6,219 nucleotides of DNA, taken from positions 1 through 6,219 of the forward strand of contig JABZYJ010000113.1 in NCBI GenBank assembly GCA_015265235.1. Reading direction: 5' to 3'. This stretch comes from Selenomonas sp. (lineage in GTDB: Bacteria > Bacillota > Negativicutes > Selenomonadales > Selenomonadaceae). The notes beneath the pieces are model-generated. The model searched no databases, had not been told where the DNA came from, and worked only from the letters and a program-made list of their open reading frames with translations. Position numbers and translations under genes: made by a program. This document shows positions 1-5,960 of this stretch, piece after piece. Positions within the stretch are counted from its first letter, which is position 1, and each line of letters begins with the position of its first letter.

Positions 1-92
1 TGCGTCCGGTTTGTCTCCTTGACAGGACAAAAAATCTGCACCAATCCGACGGACTTCATTTTATCAGCGATTCCTTTCTTAAAAAATTTCAT
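1..92 (-). CDS. N-terminal fragment of an unrecognised protein, running off the left edge
   Basis: An open frame begins with ATG at 92-90 and stays open to position 1, giving 30 residues (starts MKFFKKGIADKMKSVG, later VQIFCPVKE). The start is supported by a Shine-Dalgarno-like GTGGAG at 104-99, six bases before the ATG. The N-terminus is basic and lysine-rich, followed by a short hydrophobic stretch with a cysteine. It is too short to assign to a family; I do not recognise it. It lies beyond the flagellar operon terminator, so it probably forms a separate transcription unit or is reached by readthrough. A 16-bp near-palindrome sits directly before its ribosome binding site. The long overlapping frame on the opposite strand (19-297) looks like a shadow because it runs over this start, the terminator and the end of flgJ. 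Confidence 0.55.
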   Translation of the reverse strand, partial: MKFFKKGIADKMKSVGLVQIFCPVKETNRT

Positions 93-104
93 TGATCGCT
101 CCAC

Positions 105-120
105 ATTCATTCCAATGAAT
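105..120. promoter_or_regulatory. 16-bp near-palindrome before the leftmost gene (possible operator)
   Basis: The arms ATTCATT (105-111) and AATGAAT (114-120) are perfect inverted repeats separated by only CC. A 2-base centre is a poor RNA hairpin loop, so a dimeric-protein binding site is a more natural reading than a terminator. It lies between the flagellar operon terminator and the Shine-Dalgarno sequence of the gene starting at 92. No cognate regulator is visible, so the function is inferred from position and symmetry only. Confidence 0.35.
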
Positions 121-127
121 ACAACAG

Positions 128-157
128 AAAAGGGGATGCTGTTCCAGCTCCCCTTTT
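128..157 (-). terminator. Rho-independent terminator of the flagellar operon (likely bidirectional)
   Basis: The arms AAAAGGGGA (128-136) and TCCCCTTTT (149-157) pair perfectly. They continue inward with GCTG (138-141) and CAGC (145-148), with one unpaired T at 137 and the three-base loop TTC. Read on the minus strand the hairpin starts 11 bases after the flgJ stop codon and ends in TTTTCTGTT. Read on the plus strand it ends in six Ts (154-159), so it could also stop opposing transcription. It marks the end of the flg transcript. Confidence 0.85.
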
Positions 158-168
158 TTATTACTCTC

Positions 169-615
169 TCATCTCTTGCGGATGGTCGGCGACAGCTGTT
201 TCATCATCATGTCTGCAAGACCGATGCCGCCGCTCTTTGCGGCCTGATTCATCAGCTCCGTGTCGCGCATATCCTCGAAAATCTTGATCGCGTTTGACTT
301 CTTCCCAAAGAGATCGCTCTCGGGTACAGTCGCGCGCATCTGCTTATACATCATGCTGAGGAACATCGCCTCGAACCCTTCGCACGCCTCGCGCAGCTTC
401 TTCTGCTGCAGCTCGTCCGCCGTCATGGGATTCTTTGGCACGTAGCCCGTCTGTGCGGTCTCGCTCGTACGGCTCTGCACGGCATCTGCCTTGCGCTGCA
501 GCTCATCGAGCGTCGCCTTGAACGACTTCCCCTCGGCGCTCATGCGCGCCGCATCATAGGAGGTCTGTGCCGCGTTGCCGAGCAGTGAACCATCCCCGAT
601 TGGCTGTATGGTCAT
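169..615 (-). CDS. flgJ: FlgJ-type flagellar rod-binding protein, no muramidase domain
   Basis: A 148-residue protein. The rod-binding (FlgJ N-terminal) domain spans about residues 74-140: LREACEGFEAMFLSMMYKQM, then DLFG, an EDMRDTELMNQAAKSGG stretch and IGLADMMMKQL, which follow the family pattern closely. Known role: a rod-assembly factor or cap acting in the periplasm. Enterobacterial FlgJ is about 310 residues because a C-terminal peptidoglycan hydrolase is fused on; here the protein stops right after the rod-binding part, as in many other bacteria, so a separate hydrolase must open the wall. No signal peptide is seen, consistent with export by the flagellar apparatus. I chose ATG 615 because AGGGAG lies eight bases upstream, just after the flgI stop (14-bp gap). 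The frame extends upstream to 909, but that part overlaps flgI and is not credible. It is the last gene before the terminator. Confidence 0.93.
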   Translation of the reverse strand: MTIQPIGDGSLLGNAAQTSYDAARMSAEGKSFKATLDELQRKADAVQSRTSETAQTGYVPKNPMTADELQQKKLREACEGFEAMFLSMMYKQMRATVPESDLFGKKSNAIKIFEDMRDTELMNQAAKSGGIGLADMMMKQLSPTIRKR

Positions 616-629
616 ATCACTGTCTCCCT

Positions 630-1742
630 TTATACAATATCCAGCTCGGCGTGCAGTGCGCCTGCCGCCTTCATCGCCTGTAAAATCGAAATTGTGTCGC
701 GTGGCGTCGCACCGACCGTGTTGAGTGCGCCGACGATGTCGCTGACGTTTGTCGTCGCCGGCAGAACAATCGTATTCCCCTTTGTCTCCGACGCCTGAAC
801 ATCGGGGCTGTCTGTCACGACGGTATTGCCGTAGCTGAACGGTCCCGGCTGCGAGACATCGGGATTTCCCTGGATACGGATGGTCAGCCCGCCCTGCGTG
901 ATCGCACACGCATCGACGGAGACATCGCCGCCCATGATGATCGTCCCCGTACGCTCATTGACCACAACGCGCGCGATGTTGTCGGGACGTACCGGCAGAT
1001 CCTCGATCGAGGCGACAAAGCCGACCACGTTGCCGCGATAGTACGAGGGCACGGCAACATCCACACGCCCCGGATTTGTCGCCTGGGCAATGTTCCCGTA
1101 CTGCGCATTGATGGCGCCTGCGACGCGTGCCGCCGTCGTGAAGTCCGACTTTGCGATGGAGAGCGCGATATGCCCATCCGTGCCGATGTCATCCTCCACC
1201 GTGCGCTCGACGATGCCCGCATTCACGGCGATACCAACCGTCGGGAATGCCTTCGTCGTGCTGCTGCCGCCGCTCGATGCGGAGAAGCCACCCGTAGAGA
1301 CTGCGCCCTGTGCCACGACGTAGACCTCGCCGTTGCCCGCTCGCAGCGGTGTCTGGAGGAGCGTTCCGCCGCGCAGGCTCTTCGCGTCACCGATGGAGGA
1401 GACCGTCACATCGAGGCTGTCGCCCTCGCGTACGAACGGCGGAAGTGTCGCCGTCACCATGACGGCAGCCACGTTCTTCAGCTTGATGGACGACGCATTG
1501 ACATTGATGCCGTAGCTGACAAGCATATTGGCGATGGACTGCACCGTCTCGCCCGAGCTCGAGCCGTCGCCCGTCCCCTCAAGTCCGACGACAAGACCAT
1601 AGCCCATGAGCTGGTTGCTGCGCACGCCCTGCACTTTCGTGATGTCCTTGATGCGCGTCACGGCGGAATCCGCCGCGGCAACGCCCGGCAGAGCCCCGAT
1701 GAGGAGCGCAAGGAGGAGCAGAAGGACGGATATTTTCTTCAT
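630..1742 (-). CDS. flgI: Flagellar P-ring protein FlgI
   Basis: A 370-residue protein, matching the usual FlgI length (about 365). It has a Sec signal peptide (MKK, a run of leucines, cleavage near VAAA, residue 24). The mature part opens with the family pattern RIKDITKVQGVRSNQLMGYG, followed by LVVGLEGTGDG (50-60), LPPFVREGDSLDV (100-112), the VVNERTGTIIMGG region (260-272) and a C-terminus resembling other FlgI proteins (NTVGATPRDTISILQAMKAA). Role: it polymerises into the P ring, the bushing around the rod in the peptidoglycan layer, with FlgA as chaperone. The start follows GGGAGG by eight bases; the gap to flgH is 15 bp and to flgJ 14 bp, so it is co-transcribed. The protein has a single cysteine (C279). 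The second cysteine I recall in the E. coli protein corresponds to A362 here, so the enterobacterial intramolecular disulfide cannot form. Confidence 0.97.
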   Translation of the reverse strand: MKKISVLLLLLALLIGALPGVAAADSAVTRIKDITKVQGVRSNQLMGYGLVVGLEGTGDGSSSGETVQSIANMLVSYGINVNASSIKLKNVAAVMVTATLPPFVREGDSLDVTVSSIGDAKSLRGGTLLQTPLRAGNGEVYVVAQGAVSTGGFSASSGGSSTTKAFPTVGIAVNAGIVERTVEDDIGTDGHIALSIAKSDFTTAARVAGAINAQYGNIAQATNPGRVDVAVPSYYRGNVVGFVASIEDLPVRPDNIARVVVNERTGTIIMGGDVSVDACAITQGGLTIRIQGNPDVSQPGPFSYGNTVVTDSPDVQASETKGNTIVLPATTNVSDIVGALNTVGATPRDTISILQAMKAAGALHAELDIV

Positions 1743-1757
1743 AAAGAGCGCCTCCCG

Positions 1758-2357
1758 TCAGAAGAGAATATTGAAGATCTGCGTGAGGATGCCCTGCCGC
1801 TGCTTCGCGTTGAGCGGTCCCTTGCCGTCAAAGCGCACGGTGGCATCCGCGACACGCGTCGAGAGCACCGTATTCGATGCGGAGATGTCCTCGGGGCGGC
1901 AGACACCGCGGAACGTGATCTTATGCTCGTTGCGGTTCTGCCATATCGACTGTGTTCCCTCGAGGACGAAGTTGCCCGCCGGCGTGATCTCTGAGATCGT
2001 GACGGTGACATTGCCCGCGACACGATTCGTCGCCGAGGCGGATCCCTTTGCGGTGAACTTATCCGAGCCGCTCGCCGATGCCGCCTGGAGGAAATCGAAA
2101 ATGCCGATACCTCCGCCCAGCTTCACCGAGCCACTCTTCTCGTTCGAGCTGTTGCGCGTCGCCGAGGTCGTCGTTGACTCGCTGATGACGATGGTCACGA
2201 TGTCGCCGACGTTCGATGCCCGGTGGTCGGTGAACACAGACTTCGTCGTGTAGCCATTGGCGTTTTTCCACAGGGATTCCGCCGCTGCGGTCGGTGCAAA
2301 ACTCGCCGCCGCCAGCGTGGCGGCGAGCACGCCCGCTAGCCATTTTTCTTTACGCAT
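1758..2357 (-). CDS. flgH: Flagellar L-ring protein FlgH, without lipobox cysteine
   Basis: A 199-residue protein, shorter than E. coli FlgH (about 232). The conserved core is clear: SLWKN (28-32), VFTDHRASNVGDIVTIVISE (41-60), KFTAKGSASATNRVAGNVTV (100-119), the GNFVLEGTQSI region (128-138), FRGVCRPEDISASNTVLSTR (149-168) and VADATVRFDGKGPL, ending in a short hydrophobic tail. Role: it forms the L ring in the outer membrane, outside the P ring. Classical FlgH is a lipoprotein. Here residues 1-26 form an ordinary signal peptide (charged MRKEK, alanine/leucine core, cleavage near APTAAA) with no cysteine; the only cysteine is C153 in the core. The start ATG at 2357 follows AAGGAG by six bases. 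It sits 39 bp after flgA and 15 bp before flgI. Confidence 0.96.
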   Translation of the reverse strand: MRKEKWLAGVLAATLAAASFAPTAAAESLWKNANGYTTKSVFTDHRASNVGDIVTIVISESTTTSATRNSSNEKSGSVKLGGGIGIFDFLQAASASGSDKFTAKGSASATNRVAGNVTVTISEITPAGNFVLEGTQSIWQNRNEHKITFRGVCRPEDISASNTVLSTRVADATVRFDGKGPLNAKQRQGILTQIFNILF

Positions 2358-2396
2358 GATGAACTCCTTATGGAACTCTCTCTATCCTGCTGCAGA

Positions 2397-3161
2397 TCAT
2401 GCAATAATCTGAACCGTCTTCTCGTCGATCACACGCCCGCGCATGATCTTCCCCGATCGTGCGTTGCGCACGCGGATCACATAGCCGATGCGTCCTGCCT
2501 CCAGTGCTACGCCCTCTGCGCGGATCGTGATGCCGCCGCTCTCCGCGACGAGCGTCACGGGACTGCCCGCAGTCAAGACGCGCGGCATCGCGAGGAGGGT
2601 CGGCGTGATGACCGTGCCCTTGCGGATGTAGCGTCCCGCGACACGTCCCGCGAGACGGTCAAAGTCCGTGACCGTCGTCTCAGGCAGGGTATCCACCGCG
2701 CTCTCCTCGACGTGCGCATTGGCGGGCGTGATCGCCTCGTCCATGCGAATGTCCGTCATTGCGACGAGCACATGGTCATAGACCGTGACCTGATAGTAGC
2801 ACGCAGCGCGCCGCTGCAGCACACCGTCCACATAGACGGTAATGGCGGCGGGGAACTCCCGCCCATAGGGAACACCGCGTGGGAAGGCGACGACGGCCGT
2901 CACCTCGCCTGCCGGCAGACGCATCGTCCCCGCCCGGTGCTGGAGATGCACCTCATGGCGGCGCGTCTCGCCGACTGCGGCGAGCTGCTCCTCGATCTTC
3001 TGCTGCGCGAGCTCCGCAAGCTGTGCGGCGGAGAGGACGTTCGGGAAGCGGACGTCCTGCCCGTCCCCATAGGAGGCAGCAAGTACCGTACCCGTCCACA
3101 AAAAAGCGAATAAGCCACTCCATAGGAATAGAATGGCTGTAAAAATTCTGTACCGAATCAA
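2397..3161 (-). CDS. flgA: FlgA, periplasmic chaperone for P-ring assembly
   Basis: A 254-residue protein. Residues 1-28 form a signal peptide (basic RYR, a long hydrophobic run, cleavage near VLA-AS), placing it in the periplasm. The C-terminal half (about 130-252) is the SAF/FlgA region: VLVAMTDIRMDEAITPANAH, RLAGRVAGRYIRKGTVIT, then the signature ITIRAEGVALEAGRIGYVIR and VRNARSGKIMRGRV. Known role: FlgA binds FlgI and helps it assemble around the rod; its position next to flgH and flgI fits. The start is TTG at 3161-3159, overlapping the flgG stop (TTGA). It was chosen because no ATG or GTG precedes or lies within the signal peptide, and a later start would destroy it. No good Shine-Dalgarno sequence lies before the TTG, so translation is probably coupled to flgG. 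The N-terminal domain (about 40-125) is more divergent. Confidence 0.93.
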   Translation of the reverse strand: MIRYRIFTAILFLWSGLFAFLWTGTVLAASYGDGQDVRFPNVLSAAQLAELAQQKIEEQLAAVGETRRHEVHLQHRAGTMRLPAGEVTAVVAFPRGVPYGREFPAAITVYVDGVLQRRAACYYQVTVYDHVLVAMTDIRMDEAITPANAHVEESAVDTLPETTVTDFDRLAGRVAGRYIRKGTVITPTLLAMPRVLTAGSPVTLVAESGGITIRAEGVALEAGRIGYVIRVRNARSGKIMRGRVIDEKTVQIIA

Positions 3162-3952
3162 CGCTTCAGCTGGTTCGCGATCTCCAACATCGAGTCGGAG
3201 GTCGTGATCGCCTTGGAGTTGGACTCGTACGCACGCTGGGAGACGATCATGTTGACCATTTCCTCCACGATCTGCACGTTACTCATCTCGAGTGTGCCCT
3301 GCGTCAGCGTCCCTGCACCGTCCTCACCCGGGTTCGACTCAATCGCCTCGCCCGATGCATCGGAGACGACGAAGAGATTCTTGCCGACGGACGTCAGCCC
3401 TGCGGGGTTGACAAAGCGGGCAAGCGTGATCTGTCCCGCCTCCTGCTGCTGGTTCTGCCCTGCCTCGCGGTAGGAGACACGTCCATCGCCGGAGATCGTG
3501 ATGGAGTCCAGCGGTGCATTCTGACCGATCGTAATGCCGTCGGCGAGCAGGTAGCCGTCCGTCGTGACCATGCGGCGGTCGCTGTCGAGCTTCCATGTGC
3601 CGTCACGCGTGTACGCAGTCGTCCCGTCAGGCATCGTGACGCGGAAGAATCCCTCGCCCTGGATGCCGATGTCGGTCGGGTTGTCCGTCGTCTGAAGAGC
3701 GCCCTGCGTAAAGACGCGCTGGGTCGCCGCCAGGCGCGTACCAAGTCCGATCTGCAGTGCCGTCGGGTACTGCGAATCCGCGCCGTTCCGTGCGCCCGCC
3801 TCGCGGAGCGTCTGGTAAACAAGATCCTGGAACTCGGCGCGTACCTTCTTGCCGCCGTAGGTGTTGACGTTGGCAATATTGTGCGCGACGACATCCATCT
3901 GGGACTGCTGCGCCTTCATGCCGGACGCCGCAGACCAAAGTGCTCGCATCAT
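3158..3952 (-). CDS. flgG: Distal rod protein FlgG (FlhP-like)
   Basis: A 264-residue protein, the normal FlgG length. The N-terminal rod/hook motif MRALWSAASGMKAQQSQMDV leads into HNIANVNTYGGKK (24-36). The middle has the hook-basal body core: GLGTRLAATQRVFTQGALQT, DIGIQGEGFFRV (94-105) and AYTRDGTW. The C-terminus has the matching helix: GTLEMSNVQIVEEMVNMIVS and QRAYESNSKAI. Both ends form the coiled-coil core that polymerises into the distal rod; export is by the flagellar type III system, so no signal peptide is expected. ATG 3952 follows GGAGGGGG by nine bases; the next codon is also ATG and could be used instead. In the rod motif the usual phenylalanine of NxxTxGFK is glycine (G34). It overlaps flgA by four bases and lies 82 bp after flgF. 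Confidence 0.97.
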   Translation of the reverse strand: MMRALWSAASGMKAQQSQMDVVAHNIANVNTYGGKKVRAEFQDLVYQTLREAGARNGADSQYPTALQIGLGTRLAATQRVFTQGALQTTDNPTDIGIQGEGFFRVTMPDGTTAYTRDGTWKLDSDRRMVTTDGYLLADGITIGQNAPLDSITISGDGRVSYREAGQNQQQEAGQITLARFVNPAGLTSVGKNLFVVSDASGEAIESNPGEDGAGTLTQGTLEMSNVQIVEEMVNMIVSQRAYESNSKAITTSDSMLEIANQLKR

Positions 3953-3961
3953 AGTCGATGT

Positions 3962-3969
3962 CCCCCTCC
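3962..3969 (-). promoter_or_regulatory. Strong ribosome binding site of flgG
   Basis: The minus strand reads GGAGGGGG nine bases before the ATG at 3952, the strongest purine-rich site in the window. It favours the first of the two adjacent ATG codons, though the second remains possible. Its upstream end overlaps an imperfect palindrome (CCAAGAATTTTGG, plus-strand 3968-3980), which could pair weakly in the mRNA. Confidence 0.7.
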
Positions 3970-4000
3970 AAGAATTTTGGATGACAGTTTACTCACTTTT

Positions 4001-4027
4001 ATATCGAAATCTTTGACGACATTCTTA
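4001..4027 (-). promoter_or_regulatory. Candidate promoter before flgG, sigma-28/SigD-like
   Basis: On the minus strand TAAG (4027-4024) is followed after 15 bases by TTCGATAT (4008-4001). The motile Firmicute SigD/FliA consensus is roughly TAAA-N15-GCCGATAT, so the match is 3 of 4 and 6 of 8 with exact spacing. The start codon of flgG is about 48 bases beyond the -10. The same stretch also contains a housekeeping-like pair, TTAAGA and TATAAA with an 18-base spacer, so the sigma-factor assignment is uncertain. It lies in the 82-bp AT-rich gap between flgF and flgG. Confidence 0.3.
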
Positions 4028-4034
4028 AGTATTT

Positions 4035-4835
4035 TTAACTCGTACGTCCGACATCGTTGACTGCCTTGTCGAGCAGGGCATCCTGCGTCTGCACAGCCTT
4101 TGACCCCGCCTCATAGACGCGGTAGTTGTTGATGAGCTCGACCATCTCCGTGACGACGCTCGTGTTCGACATCTCGAGCATCCCCTGCTCGATGACGCCC
4201 GTCGCCTGCTGTGGCTGTGCCCCGGGCTGAGGTTTATAGAGGTTGTCGCCCTCCTTGATGACCGCCTTTTCCTCATCGAACTGGACGAAGCCGAGTTGCG
4301 CGATCTGTCTGCCGTTCGCATAGATGCGCCCGTCGCTCGACACCGTCACGTTTCGCGCATCGGCGGGAATCGTGATTGGCTGTCCCTGCGGCGAGAGCAC
4401 GGCCTGTCCGCGCACGTTCTGAAGCTGTCCCGTGGAGGAGCGATAGAAGCTGCCGTCGCGCGTATAGCGCTGTCCCTGCGGCGTATCAATAATGAAATAC
4501 CCCTGCCCCGAGATGCCGAAGTCGTAGGTGTTTCCCGTCGTCTGGAGCGCGCCCTGAATGTGATCGGTCGCGATCTCGTCCACGGCGGAGCCGAGGCCGA
4601 GCGTGCCGACGATCGGCGCACCCGAGCGGATGCGGAACCCCTTAAAGCTCGTCACATCCGTGTCTGCTGAGTGGTCATTGATGCGGCGCAGCAGCATCGG
4701 CTCGAACTCACGCACTGCCATATCGTCGCGCTTGTAGCCCGTCGTCGCGGCGTTGGCGAGGTTATTCGCGATCATATCCGTGTGCTTCGTCTCTGTAATC
4801 ATGCCGGAGGCGGCGATATAGAGTCCTCTCCACAT
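4035..4835 (-). CDS. flgF: Flagellar rod protein FlgF (FlhO-like)
   Basis: A 266-residue protein of the FlgF/FlgG rod family. It starts with MWRGLYIAASGMITETKHTD and the rod motif IANNLANAATTGYKR (22-36). The middle has GLGSAVDEIATDHIQGALQT, TYDFGISGQGYFII (103-116) and RYTRDGSFYRS. The C-terminal helix includes GMLEMSNTSVVTEMVELINN and YRVYEAGSKAVQ. Terminal helices of this type pack into the proximal part of the rod, inside the periplasm. It is called FlgF rather than FlgG because it precedes a clear FlgG and because B. subtilis has the same order mbl-flhO-flhP; sequence alone separates the two less firmly. ATG 4835 follows AGAGGG by seven to eight bases. It lies 78 bp after the mreB/mbl stop and 82 bp before flgG, both gaps being AT-rich. 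Confidence 0.92.
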   Translation of the reverse strand: MWRGLYIAASGMITETKHTDMIANNLANAATTGYKRDDMAVREFEPMLLRRINDHSADTDVTSFKGFRIRSGAPIVGTLGLGSAVDEIATDHIQGALQTTGNTYDFGISGQGYFIIDTPQGQRYTRDGSFYRSSTGQLQNVRGQAVLSPQGQPITIPADARNVTVSSDGRIYANGRQIAQLGFVQFDEEKAVIKEGDNLYKPQPGAQPQQATGVIEQGMLEMSNTSVVTEMVELINNYRVYEAGSKAVQTQDALLDKAVNDVGRTS

Positions 4836-4855
4836 AGCGTTTCCCTCTTTTCCCG

Positions 4856-4899
4856 AACGAAATATACTCTCCTATGTTAATTTCGCTGTAAATTTCGTT
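4856..4899. repeat. Inverted repeat in the mreB-flgF gap
   Basis: AACGAAAT (4856-4863) and ATTTCGTT (4892-4899) are perfect 8-bp inverted repeats with 28 bases between them. They occupy the AT-rich 78-bp gap between the mreB/mbl stop and flgF. There is no T-run in the right place for a terminator and no convincing -35/-10 pair. On the minus strand the gap also holds AGAGGGAAA twice (near 4907 and 4846), the second copy serving as the flgF ribosome binding site. A regulator site is possible; chance is also possible at this size. Confidence 0.3.
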
Positions 4900-4913
4900 T
4901 TCCCTCTATTTAT

Positions 4914-5942
4914 TTATTTCTTACGTCCAAACGATGTGTTCGTCGCCTTGCCGTCAAATTTATCGAAAATATCGAGTGCCTTGCCGCAGCCGAGGGCAAC
5001 GCAGGACATGGGGTCATCGGCGACAATCGTCGGCGTCCCCGTCTCGCGCAGGATGAGCTCCGCCATGCCATAGAGCAGGGCACCGCCGCCCGTCAGAACG
5101 ATGCCGCGATCCATGATATCGGCAGCGAGCTCCGGCGGTGTCTCCTCGAGCACCTTTTTCACGCAGTCCACAATGCGCATGACCGAGGTCTCGATGGCGG
5201 ACGACGCCTGCGCCGTGGAGATCGTAATGTTCTTCGGCAGCCCCGAGAGGAGGTCGCGGCCGCGGATCTCCATCTGCTCGCGCCGCGCCGCCGTATATGC
5301 CGCGCCGACGCGGATCTTGATCTCCTCCGCCGTGCGCTCGCCGATGAGCAGGTTGAACTCGCGCTTGACATAGTCGATGATGTCCTCATCGAAGGTATCG
5401 CCCGCGACGCGGATGCTTGCGCTCGTCACGACACCGCCGAGACTGATGACGGCGATGTCTGAGGTGCCGCCGCCGATGTCGACGACCATCGAACCCTGCG
5501 CCTCCACGATGTCAAGTCCCGCGCCCATCGCCGCTGCGAGCGGCTCCTCGATGAGCTGGATGTGGCGCGCGCCCGCCTGCTCAGCGGCTTCCTGTACGGC
5601 GCGCTGCTCCACCATCGTCACCCCCGAGGGGATGCAGATCATGATGCGCGGACGGAAGACTATGCTGCGTCCGACCACCTTGTCGATGAAGAAGCGCAGC
5701 ATGCTCTCCGTGATGTCATAGTCCGCAATCACGCCGTCGCGCAGCGGGCGGATGGCGATGATATTGCCGGGCGTGCGTCCGATCATCTGCCGTGCCTCCT
5801 CGCCGATGGCGAGCACCTGATTCGTATCACGGTTGACCGCCACGACCGACGGCTCCTTCAGGACAACCCCCTTCCGCTTCACATAGACGAGCACATTTGC
5901 CGTCCCCAGATCAATTCCTATGTCCATTGACATACCAAACAT
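4914..5942 (-). CDS. mbl: MreB/Mbl-family actin-like cell-shape protein
   Basis: A 342-residue protein of normal MreB length. The actin-fold nucleotide motifs are intact: phosphate-1 DIGIDLGTAN (7-16), phosphate-2 VVDIGGGTSDIAVI (153-166) and the adenosine motif IVLTGGGALLYGM (281-293). IEEPLAAAMGAGL (131-143) carries the glutamates linked to hydrolysis, and GERTAEEIKI and RGRDLLSGLP are family signatures. The loop IVF (94-96) aligns with the hydrophobic membrane-contact loop of MreB. Role: ATP-binding filaments on the inner membrane guide the elongation machinery of the wall. The symbol mbl rests on context (followed by flgF/flgG, as mbl is followed by flhO/flhP in B. subtilis), and mreC/mreD are absent here; a plain mreB paralogue is the alternative. 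ATG 5942 follows AGGGGG by ten bases and an in-frame stop lies just upstream. The gap to the preceding gene is 18 bp, suggesting co-transcription. Confidence 0.95.
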   Translation of the reverse strand: MFGMSMDIGIDLGTANVLVYVKRKGVVLKEPSVVAVNRDTNQVLAIGEEARQMIGRTPGNIIAIRPLRDGVIADYDITESMLRFFIDKVVGRSIVFRPRIMICIPSGVTMVEQRAVQEAAEQAGARHIQLIEEPLAAAMGAGLDIVEAQGSMVVDIGGGTSDIAVISLGGVVTSASIRVAGDTFDEDIIDYVKREFNLLIGERTAEEIKIRVGAAYTAARREQMEIRGRDLLSGLPKNITISTAQASSAIETSVMRIVDCVKKVLEETPPELAADIMDRGIVLTGGGALLYGMAELILRETGTPTIVADDPMSCVALGCGKALDIFDKFDGKATNTSFGRKK

Positions 5943-5960
5943 GTATGGAAATCCCCCTAA

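Noticed and set aside
616..909. N-terminal extension of the flgJ frame
   Set aside because: The extension overlaps flgI, is arginine- and glycine-rich and has no family resemblance, while ATG 615 has a well-placed ribosome binding site right after the flgI stop.
1170..1994. Long open frame on the plus strand (274 codons)
   Set aside because: It lies antisense across flgI and flgH, has low-complexity arginine-, aspartate- and histidine-rich content, spans both gene junctions and has no ribosome binding site. It is a by-product of GC-rich codon use on the minus strand.
2370..3113. Long open frame on the plus strand (247 codons)
   Set aside because: It is antisense to flgA along nearly its full length, with arginine/histidine/aspartate-rich composition typical of shadow frames and no recognisable domain.
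3968..3980. Imperfect palindrome CCAAGAATTTTGG as a hairpin hiding the flgG ribosome binding site
   Set aside because: Only four base pairs close a five-base loop, and most of the GGAGGGGG stays free, so strong sequestration is unlikely.
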